From positions 62,001-126,000 of the forward strand of contig NZ_QWET01000005.1 of the NCBI RefSeq assembly GCF_003573545.1: 64,000 nucleotides of DNA, in the 5' to 3' direction. Below, piece after piece: positions 33,655-41,742 of this stretch. The position numbers and the translations under genes were made by a program. The notes under the pieces are model-generated. The model did no database searches, had not been told where the DNA came from, and was given only the letters and a program-made list of their open reading frames with translations. The stretch comes from Mariniphaga sediminis. GTDB lineage: Bacteria; Bacteroidota; Bacteroidia; Bacteroidales; Prolixibacteraceae. Each line of letters begins with the position of its first letter. The stretch's first letter is position 1.

Positions 33655-34797
33655 TTAATGGTTAAATACAAGCATGAGTTGTATTCCTGTGCCGGCAAAC
33701 AGGTTTCCTGCTGCCTGTTGTAAAGGGATGTTGTAATTTTTGGGATTTACATAACCCATTACATACAAGGTTAGCATATTGAATTGTTTCTGCCAGTTTA
33801 TAAAATTGTAGGCCGCTTTGTTGCGCCAGTCGAAATAAATTATAAAGCTCAGGTTGTCGAAAAGGCCCAGCGGATACGACGCGTTAATGAGCGAAAAAGT
33901 GGCCGGCCTGCTGAGGTGAAATGCTTTTTCATCATAAGCAGCCAGCAGTTGTTCGTAAATTACGGTGAGCCCGTTTCCCAATCCAAAAGTGTAATCAACC
34001 CCCAGGTTCATAATTTCCTGGTTGGTAAACATCTCCATGCTTTTGCCCATATTTGTCCAGGAGGCTTCGACCCAGCATCCCACTACCCAATCAAACTTGG
34101 CATCGAACCCAACCCGGTGTTCCGGAATTTTGGCAAACTGAATCTCAGCATCTGAAAGCGTCCGGCTGTCAGCCGTTCTGTAATGGTATGAAATGGCCAC
34201 TTCGCCCGTGCTTGCGGGGAATTGAATGCGTCCTCCAACCTCAGGAACAGAGCGGTTGGTTTTAATCATTTCCCATCCTTTGGGGTTGTTATTCCCGTGC
34301 AATATCCATAGCCAAATGTTGGCATTGTTTAAAAAGTAGTAACGTCCCAATAACCCCCAAACGCCGTCGGTAAGCTTTAGCGGATCGCGTGGATCCAACT
34401 GATCAAACCACATAAGTGGGCGTAGGATGGAGGCTGACCCAAAATTGATTTTTTGGAGGCCTGCCCTCAACTCAAACTGGTTGGTGGAATAGCGCGCCCA
34501 CATCCGGTAAGGTTTTATTTTTCCGTTGGAAACAGTGTGGCTGAATGATTCCATCCCAATATTTCCATAAAGGTTTGCCGAAGCTTCAATATCGAACAAC
34601 CGGCCTTCTTTTGGCGAAATTTCAAAATGGGCTTCCGGAATGTACCGGCCGCCATTCCACCAGGGAAAGTCATTGTTCGGGTTAAAATGACTGTAGGCCG
34701 ACAGTTGTCCTTTAAAATTCAGGAAATCCTGTGCTATATTTTCTCCGGAGTTAAAAATGAGAATAGTTAGTAGTAATATGTATTTCAACCGGTTCAT
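33655..34797 (-). CDS. Outer membrane beta-barrel protein of unknown function
   Basis: Protein of 380 residues with a signal peptide (MNRLKYILLLTILIFNSG, processing near ENIAQ). The mature part alternates short beta-strands with turns (FDIEASANLYGNIGME, FELRAGLQKINFGSASILRP, VGGRIQFPASTGEVAISYHY, LGVDYTFGLGNGLTVIYEQL) and ends in a strand (GIQLMLVFNH), as porin-like barrels do. The PRDPLKLTDGVWG segment is a recognisable landmark, but I cannot name the family. It lies between a TetR gene (ATGA overlap at 34794-34797) and the ATPase gene, so it is probably the outer membrane partner of the ABC/LolA-like system. Confidence 0.82.
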   Translation of the reverse strand: MNRLKYILLLTILIFNSGENIAQDFLNFKGQLSAYSHFNPNNDFPWWNGGRYIPEAHFEISPKEGRLFDIEASANLYGNIGMESFSHTVSNGKIKPYRMWARYSTNQFELRAGLQKINFGSASILRPLMWFDQLDPRDPLKLTDGVWGLLGRYYFLNNANIWLWILHGNNNPKGWEMIKTNRSVPEVGGRIQFPASTGEVAISYHYRTADSRTLSDAEIQFAKIPEHRVGFDAKFDWVVGCWVEASWTNMGKSMEMFTNQEIMNLGVDYTFGLGNGLTVIYEQLLAAYDEKAFHLSRPATFSLINASYPLGLFDNLSFIIYFDWRNKAAYNFINWQKQFNMLTLYVMGYVNPKNYNIPLQQAAGNLFAGTGIQLMLVFNH

Positions 34798-35384
34798 TTT
34801 GTGTCATACGGAGAAATCCCATAAGTTACGAATTTCGTAAACTCGAGGATGAGTTCCTGCGGAGTGTTATACAACCCTAACAGCTTCTCGTCTTTCAGTA
34901 TTTCGATCATTTTGAAGGAGATGTGAAGTAGAAATTCCGGTTTGAAGTCATCACGAAAGATTCCTTTTTCCTGTGCCCTCTTGTAATCTTTCAGCAACCT
35001 GTTCCATGCTTCTCTGGTTTTTTCTTCCACAAAATCTTTCAGCCCGGATTCGGTGTCGATGTAAAAGTCTTCCATAAATTCCCGGCTGATGTTGTCTGTG
35101 CCTTCCGTTTTCAGGAGGATTATTTTTTTTATTTTTTCCTGCGTCGGAATGTCTTCATCCATCAACCTGTTGAATTTTTCCATGCCCTGGGTCACTTCAT
35201 TAGTGAAAACCGTTTTGGCGAGGTCAATTTTATTCGGAAAATGTTTGTAGAAGGTCATTTTACTGACGCCTGCTTTTTCGCAAATTTCCTGGATGGTTAC
35301 CCTTCGGAAGCCATGTTTCCAGAATAATTCACGGGCTGTTTTCATGATTTCGAGGTACTTCTTGCTTTTTTTGTTTTCTTTCAT
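34794..35384 (-). CDS. TetR/AcrR-family transcriptional regulator
   Basis: Protein of 196 residues. The N-terminal domain has the TetR helix-turn-helix (IMKTARELFWKHGFRRVTIQ, then ICEKAGVSKMTFYKHFPNK at about 35-53). The rest is the helical ligand-binding domain (FMEDFYIDTESGLKDFVEEK, FRDDFKPEFLLHISFKMIEI). It is the first gene of the cassette, and its stop overlaps the start of the outer membrane barrel gene. Palindromes in its upstream region at 35387-35442 are likely its own operators, so the cassette would be derepressed by a lipophilic ligand (inference). Confidence 0.94.
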   Translation of the reverse strand: MKENKKSKKYLEIMKTARELFWKHGFRRVTIQEICEKAGVSKMTFYKHFPNKIDLAKTVFTNEVTQGMEKFNRLMDEDIPTQEKIKKIILLKTEGTDNISREFMEDFYIDTESGLKDFVEEKTREAWNRLLKDYKRAQEKGIFRDDFKPEFLLHISFKMIEILKDEKLLGLYNTPQELILEFTKFVTYGISPYDTK

Positions 35385-35386
35385 TT

Positions 35387-35442
35387 TGTACGAACATTGT
35401 AAAAACTTTACAAAAATAGTTAAATTTTACATATTTCGTACA
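35387..35442 (-). promoter_or_regulatory. Promoter/operator region of the TetR cassette
   Basis: A perfect 7-3-7 palindrome TTGTAAA-AAC-TTTACAA lies at 35397-35413. An outer inverted repeat TGTACGAA (35387-35394) and TTCGTACA (35435-35442) surrounds it. On the minus strand TATTTTTG (35418 to 35411) matches the TAnnTTTG -7 box and overlaps the palindrome, as expected for repression by a TetR dimer. No good -33 box was seen. Confidence 0.6.
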
Positions 35443-35473
35443 TTTTTAGGGAGATATTTTGATTTTTTGAAAA

Positions 35474-36901
35474 TTATCCCCTGAATATGACAGCTTCAAA
35501 GGTGTAAAGAGTGGCGGTTTTCCATCCGTCCCAGCCCAGTCCGGCTTTGTCGCGTGAGCAGTGTCCGAGGAATTCGTGCAGGCTCCACCCGGTTTTTTGG
35601 GCTACCTGCGGAAGAAAAGTGCCGGAGTGTATTCCTTTTTTGATGTAAATGCCATGCCTGCCAAGCTCGATTTCATCGGGGGAAGTAATTTTTTTGAGGG
35701 GAGATAACACTGAAATTTCCAGTTCCATTTCAGGCAGGTCTCCGGCCTGTAAGTTTTTGAACCGGTAATCGCAGGCAGCTGAAATGGCCATTCGTTGCAC
35801 CAGATCGTTCAGTATTTCGTCCCGGGCAAAATTACCAATGCACCCGCGAAGCTCTCCATTTAAATAGACGCTGACAAAAACACCGGCCTGACGATTCAGA
35901 ATGCCCGGTGTTTCCGGAGGGGACGGTTTGTTCCGCCTGCCGGTTTTCAGATAATGGGCAATGGAATGGCGGGCCTTTTGAAGCAGCTCTTTTTTTTCTT
36001 CTTCCGAAACAGAAAAAGGATGCTCTTTGGCAAAAACCGCCAGCGCCCAGTATCCAACCACCCGGTTTTTGTCTCCATAAAGTTTCGAATCACCCGAGTT
36101 CTGGTAGTTAATTTTTTGGAATTCGAATTCTTCGTTTTCAGTAATATAAAGGAGGGTGAGGACCGAAGTCCAGCCACAAAGCGATGTTTTAAGGTGGCTG
36201 ATTTTTCTTTTTTTATTTTCGTCAAGTGCCTTTAAAAGTTGCGCAGGGGTATTGGAACAAATGGCCCGGGCAGTTTGCAGGTCAATATCTATGGCATCCT
36301 GGTATTCGGGATAGTGTGAAAAATCAGTACTGATTACAAAAAGGTTTTCGGGGGTAAAGTAAGGTTTCAGGGCATGTGCGATCTGCCTGCATTCGTCGGG
36401 GTTATTGGTGCCCAAAATGATAGGAATCAGTAAGAAATGGGTACCTAGTTTATGCTGAAGGAAGGGGAGTTGCACTTCGAGGCTATGCTCGAACTGATGT
36501 GCTTCCGGGTTGTGCTGAAATACAGGACATGAAGAAATCAATTCGCGGCCCAGGTCTGTGTCCACTTTTACTTCACCTAGTGGAGTTTTATAGTTTCCCG
36601 AATCAAAAATAGCGGCGCCTTTAAACAGAAACTGATGGCTTGAAGCCAGAATAAACACCCTTTTATAGAAGGCATTTGGCGGAATTTGGTTGAATGCAGA
36701 GGCTGCTACCGGTCCGCTAAAAACATAACCGGCGTGTGGCGAAATAAGGGCGAGCGGCTGGTTTCGTCCGGGTGAAGGCGATTTTGCATTTTCAAATAAT
36801 TCCTTTAACTGGCTTTTGAGGCTGTGTTCGGAAGCAGGGTAGAATTTTCCGGCAAATACAGGTTCCCTGTTAAGGGGATTCCGAAGCCGTCCTGTTTCCA
36901 T
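35474..36901 (-). CDS. Fused AmmeMemoRadiSam system proteins B and A (Memo1-AMMECR1)
   Basis: Protein of 475 residues joining two families. Residues 1-275 are the Memo-like domain (REPVFAGKFYPASEHSL, LALISPHAGYVFSGPVAASAF, FEHSLEVQLPFLQHKLG, LFVISTDFSHYPEY), related to extradiol dioxygenases with His residues at the metal site. Residues about 300-475 are the AMMECR1 domain (GVFVSVYLNGELRGCIGNF, LPEMELEISVLSPLKKI, PQVAQKTGWSLHEFLGHC). In many genomes these are separate genes next to a radical SAM gene; here they are one chain and no radical SAM gene is in the window. The biological role of the trio is not settled. It follows the histidine kinase gene on the same strand. Confidence 0.93.
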   Translation of the reverse strand: METGRLRNPLNREPVFAGKFYPASEHSLKSQLKELFENAKSPSPGRNQPLALISPHAGYVFSGPVAASAFNQIPPNAFYKRVFILASSHQFLFKGAAIFDSGNYKTPLGEVKVDTDLGRELISSCPVFQHNPEAHQFEHSLEVQLPFLQHKLGTHFLLIPIILGTNNPDECRQIAHALKPYFTPENLFVISTDFSHYPEYQDAIDIDLQTARAICSNTPAQLLKALDENKKRKISHLKTSLCGWTSVLTLLYITENEEFEFQKINYQNSGDSKLYGDKNRVVGYWALAVFAKEHPFSVSEEEKKELLQKARHSIAHYLKTGRRNKPSPPETPGILNRQAGVFVSVYLNGELRGCIGNFARDEILNDLVQRMAISAACDYRFKNLQAGDLPEMELEISVLSPLKKITSPDEIELGRHGIYIKKGIHSGTFLPQVAQKTGWSLHEFLGHCSRDKAGLGWDGWKTATLYTFEAVIFRG

Positions 36902-36938
36902 TTTTGGTTTTCTTATTTTGTTTCAACGCTCGTTGAAT

Positions 36939-38048
36939 TTACATCTCCTCCGGTTTAGGCAATGTAAACCAAACTGTAGTGCCTTTGTCCGGCGAACTGT
37001 CGATACCAATTTCGCCGCCATTGCATTCGGCAAATTCCTTGCACAGAATGAGCCCTAGTCCGTTTCCCTGTTCGTTTTCGGTTCCGGGGGTTGATACTTT
37101 CGTATCGATGTGGAAAAGTTTTTCTGTTTTATCAGATGCCATTCCGATTCCGGTATCAGTGACCGCAATTTTAACCGCGTGTTTCTGTTCTTCGGAATTC
37201 AGGGTTACCTGGCCTCCTCTCGGGGTAAATTTTATGGCGTTTGATACCAGGTTGCGGATGATGAGAAGCGCCATGTTTTTATCGGCGAAAACTGTCTCTG
37301 AATCCACTAAGGAAGTTAAGGTTATGTCTTTTTTGACGGCCAGATCCTTTGTTGTTCTCATTATTTCTTCAGCCATGTCCTGTATTTGGAGTTGTGCCGG
37401 ATCCATATTGATTCCACAGGTTTGTGAACGCGCCCAGTGCAGAAGATTTTCGAGCAGTTCCATCGTGTTTTCGGTCGTATTGGCAATATTGGTTAGCATT
37501 TCATCAGCCTCTGCTTTTGACAGGCTGTTGTGTTGGAGTAACTTTGTAAAACTGAGAATAATCCCGAATGAGTCACGTAAATCATGAGAAATAATAGAGA
37601 AGAATTTATTTTTTGTTGTTATTTCTTCCTGAAGGTCTTCTTTTATCCTTTTTAGTGAAAGGTGTGTTTTTACCCTGGCGAGGAGCTCACTCCCAATAAA
37701 GGGTTTGGTAATATAATCAATGGCCCCCAGTTCAAAACCCTTAATAATATCTTCGGTTTCACTTTTGGCTGAAAGAAAAATGACCGGAATATTTTTTGTT
37801 TCTTTTGCGCTTTTCAGGCGGTGGCACACCTCAAACCCATCCATCACGGGCATCATAATGTCAAGCAATATTAAATCAGGTTTTATTCTGTCTATTGTGT
37901 TAAGGGCCTGTTGTCCATTCATGGCTACAGCCAGTTCGCAATCAAATTTACTTAAAAGAGTACCCAACACCTGAATATTCTTTGCAACATCATCAACAAT
38001 TAAAATGACCGGTTTTTTAGGTCTCCTGAGTTGTTCCTTTTTTTGCAT
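36939..38048 (-). CDS. Hybrid response regulator / histidine kinase
   Basis: Cytoplasmic protein of 369 residues. An N-terminal receiver domain comes first (VILIVDD at 14-20, phosphoacceptor Asp63 in LLDIMMP, Lys in ITKPF near 116). The histidine kinase core follows: HisKA with His155 in SIISHDLRDS and the ATPase domain with N box IRNLVSNAIKFTPRGG, DTGIGM and the GNGLGLILCKEF lid. The order receiver-then-kinase and the lack of a sensor domain imply that it is phosphorylated by, or reports to, another kinase. The DLRDS after the His replaces the common DLR(S/T)P. It is followed after 37 bases by the Memo-AMMECR1 gene. Confidence 0.94.
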   Translation of the reverse strand: MQKKEQLRRPKKPVILIVDDVAKNIQVLGTLLSKFDCELAVAMNGQQALNTIDRIKPDLILLDIMMPVMDGFEVCHRLKSAKETKNIPVIFLSAKSETEDIIKGFELGAIDYITKPFIGSELLARVKTHLSLKRIKEDLQEEITTKNKFFSIISHDLRDSFGIILSFTKLLQHNSLSKAEADEMLTNIANTTENTMELLENLLHWARSQTCGINMDPAQLQIQDMAEEIMRTTKDLAVKKDITLTSLVDSETVFADKNMALLIIRNLVSNAIKFTPRGGQVTLNSEEQKHAVKIAVTDTGIGMASDKTEKLFHIDTKVSTPGTENEQGNGLGLILCKEFAECNGGEIGIDSSPDKGTTVWFTLPKPEEM

Positions 38049-38126
38049 ATAGTATGTTTATTAGGTATTGTTGTTGAATTTCAGTTGTTTTTACTGTAAA
38101 GAAGAACGTTGGTTTTTTTTACCAAA

Positions 38127-38158
38127 CAAAGATAATAAAACGATCAAGATTAAGGCAA
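38127..38158 (-). promoter_or_regulatory. Candidate promoter for the hybrid histidine kinase
   Basis: On the minus strand TATCTTTG (38134 to 38127) fits the -7 box TAnnTTTG. A TTG (38158 to 38156) lies 21 bases upstream where the -33 box is expected. The leader to the ATG at 38048 would be about 70 bases. Confidence 0.6.
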
Positions 38159-38245
38159 TCAATTACTTACATTTTTTTGTTTCGAAGTATTTTCTTCTTC
38201 GGTTATTTCCTGTAAATTGTAAGATAAATTTAAACATTTGATACA

Positions 38246-38524
38246 ATGAATTCAAAAAATCGACTGATGTATCTGGTATTTCTTACGGCGCTGGTTATTT
38301 TTTTAGCAGGTTGTGCCACACATTCAGTAGGACAAGTATTGGACCCTCCCGGCTTTCTGAAAGGGTTGCTGCACGGATTTATTGTCCTTTTCAGTTTTAT
38401 CGGCAGTTTGTTTACCGACTATACAATTTATGCATTTCCCAATTCCGGAGGCTGGTATGATTTTGGATACCTGCTCGGGGTAATGATTTTCTTTGGCGGT
38501 GGCGGAGCAAGAGCCGGAAAGTAG
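38246..38524 (+). CDS. Small putative lipoprotein with a membrane span
   Basis: Protein of 92 residues. The N-terminus is a lipoprotein signal (YLVFLTALVIFLAGCAT, Cys at about 23). A hydrophobic stretch (LHGFIVLFSFIGSLFTDYTI) follows, then a Gly-rich end (GYLLGVMIFFGGGGARAGK). Similar small proteins occur widely in Bacteroidota and Proteobacteria without known function. It stands alone between the histidine kinase and the SPOR-domain gene. Confidence 0.8.
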   Translation: MNSKNRLMYLVFLTALVIFLAGCATHSVGQVLDPPGFLKGLLHGFIVLFSFIGSLFTDYTIYAFPNSGGWYDFGYLLGVMIFFGGGGARAGK

Positions 38525-38610
38525 AAGTTATCAACCTCTACCCCTTGTTGCAAACAATTGCCTGTGTAAAACTTACCGGTAAAACCCGGAGAAGAAGGGA
38601 AGGTTTTGTT

Positions 38611-38618
38611 TATATTTG
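38611..38618 (+). promoter_or_regulatory. -7 promoter box of the SPOR lipoprotein gene
   Basis: TATATTTG matches TAnnTTTG and lies 30 bases before the ATG at 38648. No clear -33 box was found at the expected distance. Confidence 0.5.
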
Positions 38619-38647
38619 CCGCATGTAACTATGAAAATTTTTAAAAG

Positions 38648-39133
38648 ATGAACCGGATAGTATTATTTTTTGTTGTTTTGAGCCTGGCATTTACAGCTTG
38701 TAAATCAAAAAAAGAGCTGGCCCAGTCGCCTTACACTACCGATCCGACTACTGAGCAAAAAGTATTTACAGTACCCGCAAAAGAAACACGGGAACAGCCA
38801 GCAGTAAAAGCAGAGCCGGTGGCTAAAACAGAAGCACCTGTTTCCATGCGAAAAGAACAGGTTTCCTTTACCCGTCAGGAAGATAAAGTGCAAAATGAAA
38901 CCAATAACTTTTTTGTTATTCTTGGTTCATTTAGCCAACTCGATAATGCAAAAAATTATCGTGAAACTTTATTAAACCAGGGGTTTACGCCCATTGTTCT
39001 GCACAGCGAAACGGGCTATTACAGGGTATGCGTTAATTCGTACCAACATGAAGGAGATGCACGTACCCGCGTTGCCCAGATACGTCAGGCATATCCCGAA
39101 TATTCGGATGTTTGGCTGTTGATTAAAGACTAG
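38648..39133 (+). CDS. SPOR-domain lipoprotein
   Basis: Protein of 161 residues. The lipoprotein signal MNRIVLFFVVLSLAFTACKS has Cys18 as the lipid-modified residue. A Lys/Pro/Glu-rich linker (about 20-85) follows, then a SPOR domain (FFVILGSFSQLDNAKNYRET, GFTPIVLHSETGYYRVCVNS, VAQIRQAYPEYSDVWLLIKD). SPOR domains bind denuded peptidoglycan, often at the division site. Transcription ends at the hairpin at 39158-39192. Confidence 0.92.
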   Translation: MNRIVLFFVVLSLAFTACKSKKELAQSPYTTDPTTEQKVFTVPAKETREQPAVKAEPVAKTEAPVSMRKEQVSFTRQEDKVQNETNNFFVILGSFSQLDNAKNYRETLLNQGFTPIVLHSETGYYRVCVNSYQHEGDARTRVAQIRQAYPEYSDVWLLIKD

Positions 39134-39157
39134 TTCTTTCATAAAAAAATGTGAATT

Positions 39158-39192
39158 AAAAAAGCCGTAATATCAAATATTACGGCTTTTTT
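39158..39192. terminator. Bidirectional intrinsic terminator
   Basis: A-run, AGCCGTAATAT, a three-base loop, ATATTACGGCT and a T-run make a perfect stem with U-tracts on both strands. It lies between the convergent SPOR gene (stop 39133) and DUF1080 gene (stop 39222) and serves both. Confidence 0.93.
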
Positions 39193-39221
39193 ATATCTTG
39201 ATTATTCTGGTAAATTACTTG

Positions 39222-39830
39222 TTACAGCTCTTTTACCTTCATCTTTCTCCATTTTACTTTAATTCCTCCCCCTGAATGAATTTGAAGGGCAATGGCACCT
39301 TTACCCTGGGCTATTTTTTCGTCGTTGATGTCAACCATTTGCTTTCCGTTAAGCCATGTGGTCACGTGTCCGCCTTGCACCCGGATTTTCATTGTATTCC
39401 ACTCGCCCATTTTCAGGATGTTTTCTTTTTCGTCGGGAATTTGTACCAGCCATCCGCGTCCGTACGACTCGTAAATTCCACCTGTGTCATGATTTGGCGG
39501 AGCTACTTCCACCTGCCATCCGGCTACTTTTGTTCCCTCAAAGGTAGAGCGAAAAAATATGCCACTATTGCCATTGGCTTCCTGCAAAAATTCTACTTTA
39601 AGCTCAAAATCGTCGTAATTTTTTGTGGTAGAAAGGTATCCGTATTCTCCATCCGGGCCGCTTTCGCAAACCAACAGGCCGTCTTCCACATACCATTTTT
39701 CAGTTCCGTGGATTTTCCAACCATCCAGGTTTTTACCATTAAACAGAGACTTCCAACCGCTGCCACCGGCAAAAGCAGAAGTGCTTAAAAAGGTGACCAG
39801 TAATAAAAAGATAACGTTTTTCATATTCAT
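39222..39830 (-). CDS. DUF1080 / 3-keto-disaccharide hydrolase-like secreted protein
   Basis: Protein of 202 residues with a signal peptide (VIFLLLVTFLSTSAFAGG). The mature domain is of the DUF1080 type: SLFNGKNLDGWKIHG at the start, LLVCESGPDGEYGYLSTTKN, FELKVEFLQEANGNSGIFFR, VEVAPPNHDTGGIYE, GEWNTMKIRVQGGHVTTWLN and a terminal ALQIHSGGGIKVKWRKMKV. The fold is concanavalin-like, and members are described as hydrolases of 3-keto sugars. The length is that of a single-domain member. Two Met codons near 39830 and 39824 are possible starts. The gene is 15 bases after the coiled-coil lipoprotein gene and may be co-transcribed with it. Confidence 0.92.
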   Translation of the reverse strand: MNMKNVIFLLLVTFLSTSAFAGGSGWKSLFNGKNLDGWKIHGTEKWYVEDGLLVCESGPDGEYGYLSTTKNYDDFELKVEFLQEANGNSGIFFRSTFEGTKVAGWQVEVAPPNHDTGGIYESYGRGWLVQIPDEKENILKMGEWNTMKIRVQGGHVTTWLNGKQMVDINDEKIAQGKGAIALQIHSGGGIKVKWRKMKVKEL

Positions 39831-39845
39831 TTTTTGTATTTAAAA

Positions 39846-40511
39846 TTAGTTTTCTTCCCCTCCCAATTCTCTTTTCAACAGGTTTACATTGTTTTGTAAT
39901 CGCGTTATGGATTCATCTTTTGCTTTCAACTGGCCCTTCAACGCCTCTGTTTCTTCCTTCAGTTTTTGTACCTGTTGATTTAACTTTTCCTGCTCTTTCT
40001 CACCTCTTATCTTCTCTGCTTCCAAAGAGGAAATCTGGTCGTTGAGCACATCTATTCTGATATTTCGTTCGCTGAGCGTAGAAGATTGCCCTGAAAGTTC
40101 ATTTTCCATTTCTTTCACCTGTACTTCCAGTTCACGAATGGTTTTTTCCCTCTCTTGCAGGGTTTCAGAAAGCCTGTCCTGTTCAAAACCAAATGCAAAG
40201 CTTTTTTCTTTCAGCGATTCCATCTGTTCATTCATCTTGTTATTTAACCCTGCAATTTCCTTATTCAGGTTGTCGATGTACTGATCTTTTTCTGCATTGC
40301 TCTCCATTAACTCATTTTTCATCGTTTCAAAATCAGAAATCATCGCTTTAATCCGTTCAGCCCGGGCATTATTTTCTGCGGTAAGTTGCCTCACCTGTTC
40401 TTCAGCCTGCAGCCGTCCGTTTTGCATTTCCAGAAATTTCTTTTTCGATACACAGGAGGTGAAAAGCAGTGCAAATACTGAAATAAAAAGTATAATTTGT
40501 TTGTTTGTCAT
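39846..40511 (-). CDS. Coiled-coil lipoprotein
   Basis: About 221 residues from the ATG at 40511, chosen because the lipoprotein signal MTNKQIILFISVFALLFTSC starts there (a longer reading to 40781 lacks any support). After Cys20 the protein begins with VSKKKFLEMQNGRLQAEEQV, a pattern seen in envelope coiled-coil proteins, and the rest is almost entirely heptad-type coiled coil rich in Glu, Lys, Gln and Asn. It probably forms a long periplasmic rod anchored in the outer membrane. Partner and role are unknown. Confidence 0.85.
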   Translation of the reverse strand: MTNKQIILFISVFALLFTSCVSKKKFLEMQNGRLQAEEQVRQLTAENNARAERIKAMISDFETMKNELMESNAEKDQYIDNLNKEIAGLNNKMNEQMESLKEKSFAFGFEQDRLSETLQEREKTIRELEVQVKEMENELSGQSSTLSERNIRIDVLNDQISSLEAEKIRGEKEQEKLNQQVQKLKEETEALKGQLKAKDESITRLQNNVNLLKRELGGEEN

Positions 40512-40533
40512 TTTTTTCCTTTTTGATTTTGAG

Positions 40534-40541
40534 CAAAGATA
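40534..40541 (-). promoter_or_regulatory. -7 promoter box of the coiled-coil lipoprotein gene
   Basis: On the minus strand TATCTTTG (40541 to 40534) fits TAnnTTTG and is 22 bases before the ATG at 40511. A -33 box is not obvious. Confidence 0.5.
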
Positions 40542-40623
40542 ATAAATAATAATACGGTATTGTAACGTTATAGATGAAGCGAATTGTATTAGAATGATTA
40601 CTTTTATTGAAAATTTTGAAAAG

Positions 40624-41739
40624 ATGCGAAGATACTTTGTCCTGCTGATATTACCGATGTTTTTAACATTGATTTTGAACGCGCAAACTGAAACGAGGGT
40701 GGCACAAACCATTAAAGGAAAAATTATTAACGAGGCCACGAATGAAGCAGTTTCGTATACCAACGTCGGGATTGAAGACACTTTCTATGGAACCGCCAGC
40801 AACGAAAATGGTGATTTTCAGCTAAAAATACCTGAGGAGATGGTGTCGAAACAGATTTTTTTCTCTGCAGTAGGATATAAAAACCAGACATTACCTGTCA
40901 GTTCATTATTCGACAGAGAATTTAATATTATCAAGCTGGAGCCGCAAACGTATGATATTGAAAACGTGGATGTGGCCGCACAATCCAAAGTTTTGACACG
41001 GATTCTGCGAATGGCTTCCGAGAATACGCCTTACAATTTTGTTGGAGGTCCTTTTAATCTTGTGTGCCGTTTTGAAAACGGGAAGGTGATTGACGATTCC
41101 CTGCAGGTGGAAGAGAATGCCGGTGTATTGATTTATGATAAAACCGGCTACAAGCTGCCTTCCAAAACGGATGCTTTTCTGATGCGGAATTATGAAGTAA
41201 AAAAGGATAAACCGGATTACAGCTTTTCATCTGGTATTACCAATTTTGATGAATTGCTGGAACTGGACTGGGTGCGAACAGCCAACTCAGTGCTTAATCC
41301 TTCTTTGCTGAGTCAGTTCGATTTGAAGTTGGTTGACGAGCCGGAAGTGGACGGTGCTGCTGCCTGGATTATTTCATTCAGCCAGGCCAACCCTACTCCG
41401 GAAGGAGCTCAGGATTTTCATGCCACTTCCTTTAAAGGGGAAATTACGATTGGGAAAGAGGATTATTCTGTAAAAAAAATTGAGGGCACTGTAAAATCGG
41501 CTAAACACAACCGGCAGGGAAAATCACTGGCGGTAGGAAGCTCCAACTCCGATTATTATGAAGATGTGGTATACGATTTTTCGGTTACTTACACTCACCT
41601 CAAACCCGAGATTTTTTCGTTGCATAAAAAGTATCGTTTCAACGGACAAAAGATAGAAGAAACATCACGGCTGACCATCACCGATGTACAGATGACCGGG
41701 GTGAAGGAAATAGCAGACCGGGATTATTTTTGGGACTGA
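40624..41739 (+). CDS. Secreted protein with carboxypeptidase-regulatory-like domain
   Basis: About 371 residues from the ATG at 40624 (MRRYFVLLILPMFLTLILNA, a signal peptide); an ATG at 40594 would add ten residues. The first 90 mature residues are a carboxypeptidase-regulatory-like beta-sandwich (IKGKIINEATNEAVSYTNVG, GTASNENGDFQLKIP, IFFSAVGYKNQTLPVS). The rest is beta-rich and not recognised (GYKLPSKTDAFLMRNYEVKK, EGAQDFHATSFKGEITIGKE). Such proteins are usually attached to the outer membrane or lie in the periplasm. The gene converges on the HlyD-like gene with three bases between their stops. Confidence 0.83.
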   Translation: MRRYFVLLILPMFLTLILNAQTETRVAQTIKGKIINEATNEAVSYTNVGIEDTFYGTASNENGDFQLKIPEEMVSKQIFFSAVGYKNQTLPVSSLFDREFNIIKLEPQTYDIENVDVAAQSKVLTRILRMASENTPYNFVGGPFNLVCRFENGKVIDDSLQVEENAGVLIYDKTGYKLPSKTDAFLMRNYEVKKDKPDYSFSSGITNFDELLELDWVRTANSVLNPSLLSQFDLKLVDEPEVDGAAAWIISFSQANPTPEGAQDFHATSFKGEITIGKEDYSVKKIEGTVKSAKHNRQGKSLAVGSSNSDYYEDVVYDFSVTYTHLKPEIFSLHKKYRFNGQKIEETSRLTITDVQMTGVKEIADRDYFWD

Positions 41740-41742
41740 CAA

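Noticed and set aside
40512-40781. N-terminal extension of the coiled-coil lipoprotein to 40781
   Set aside because: The lipoprotein signal begins at 40511 and a TATCTTTG box lies in the supposed extension, so the extension is not coding.
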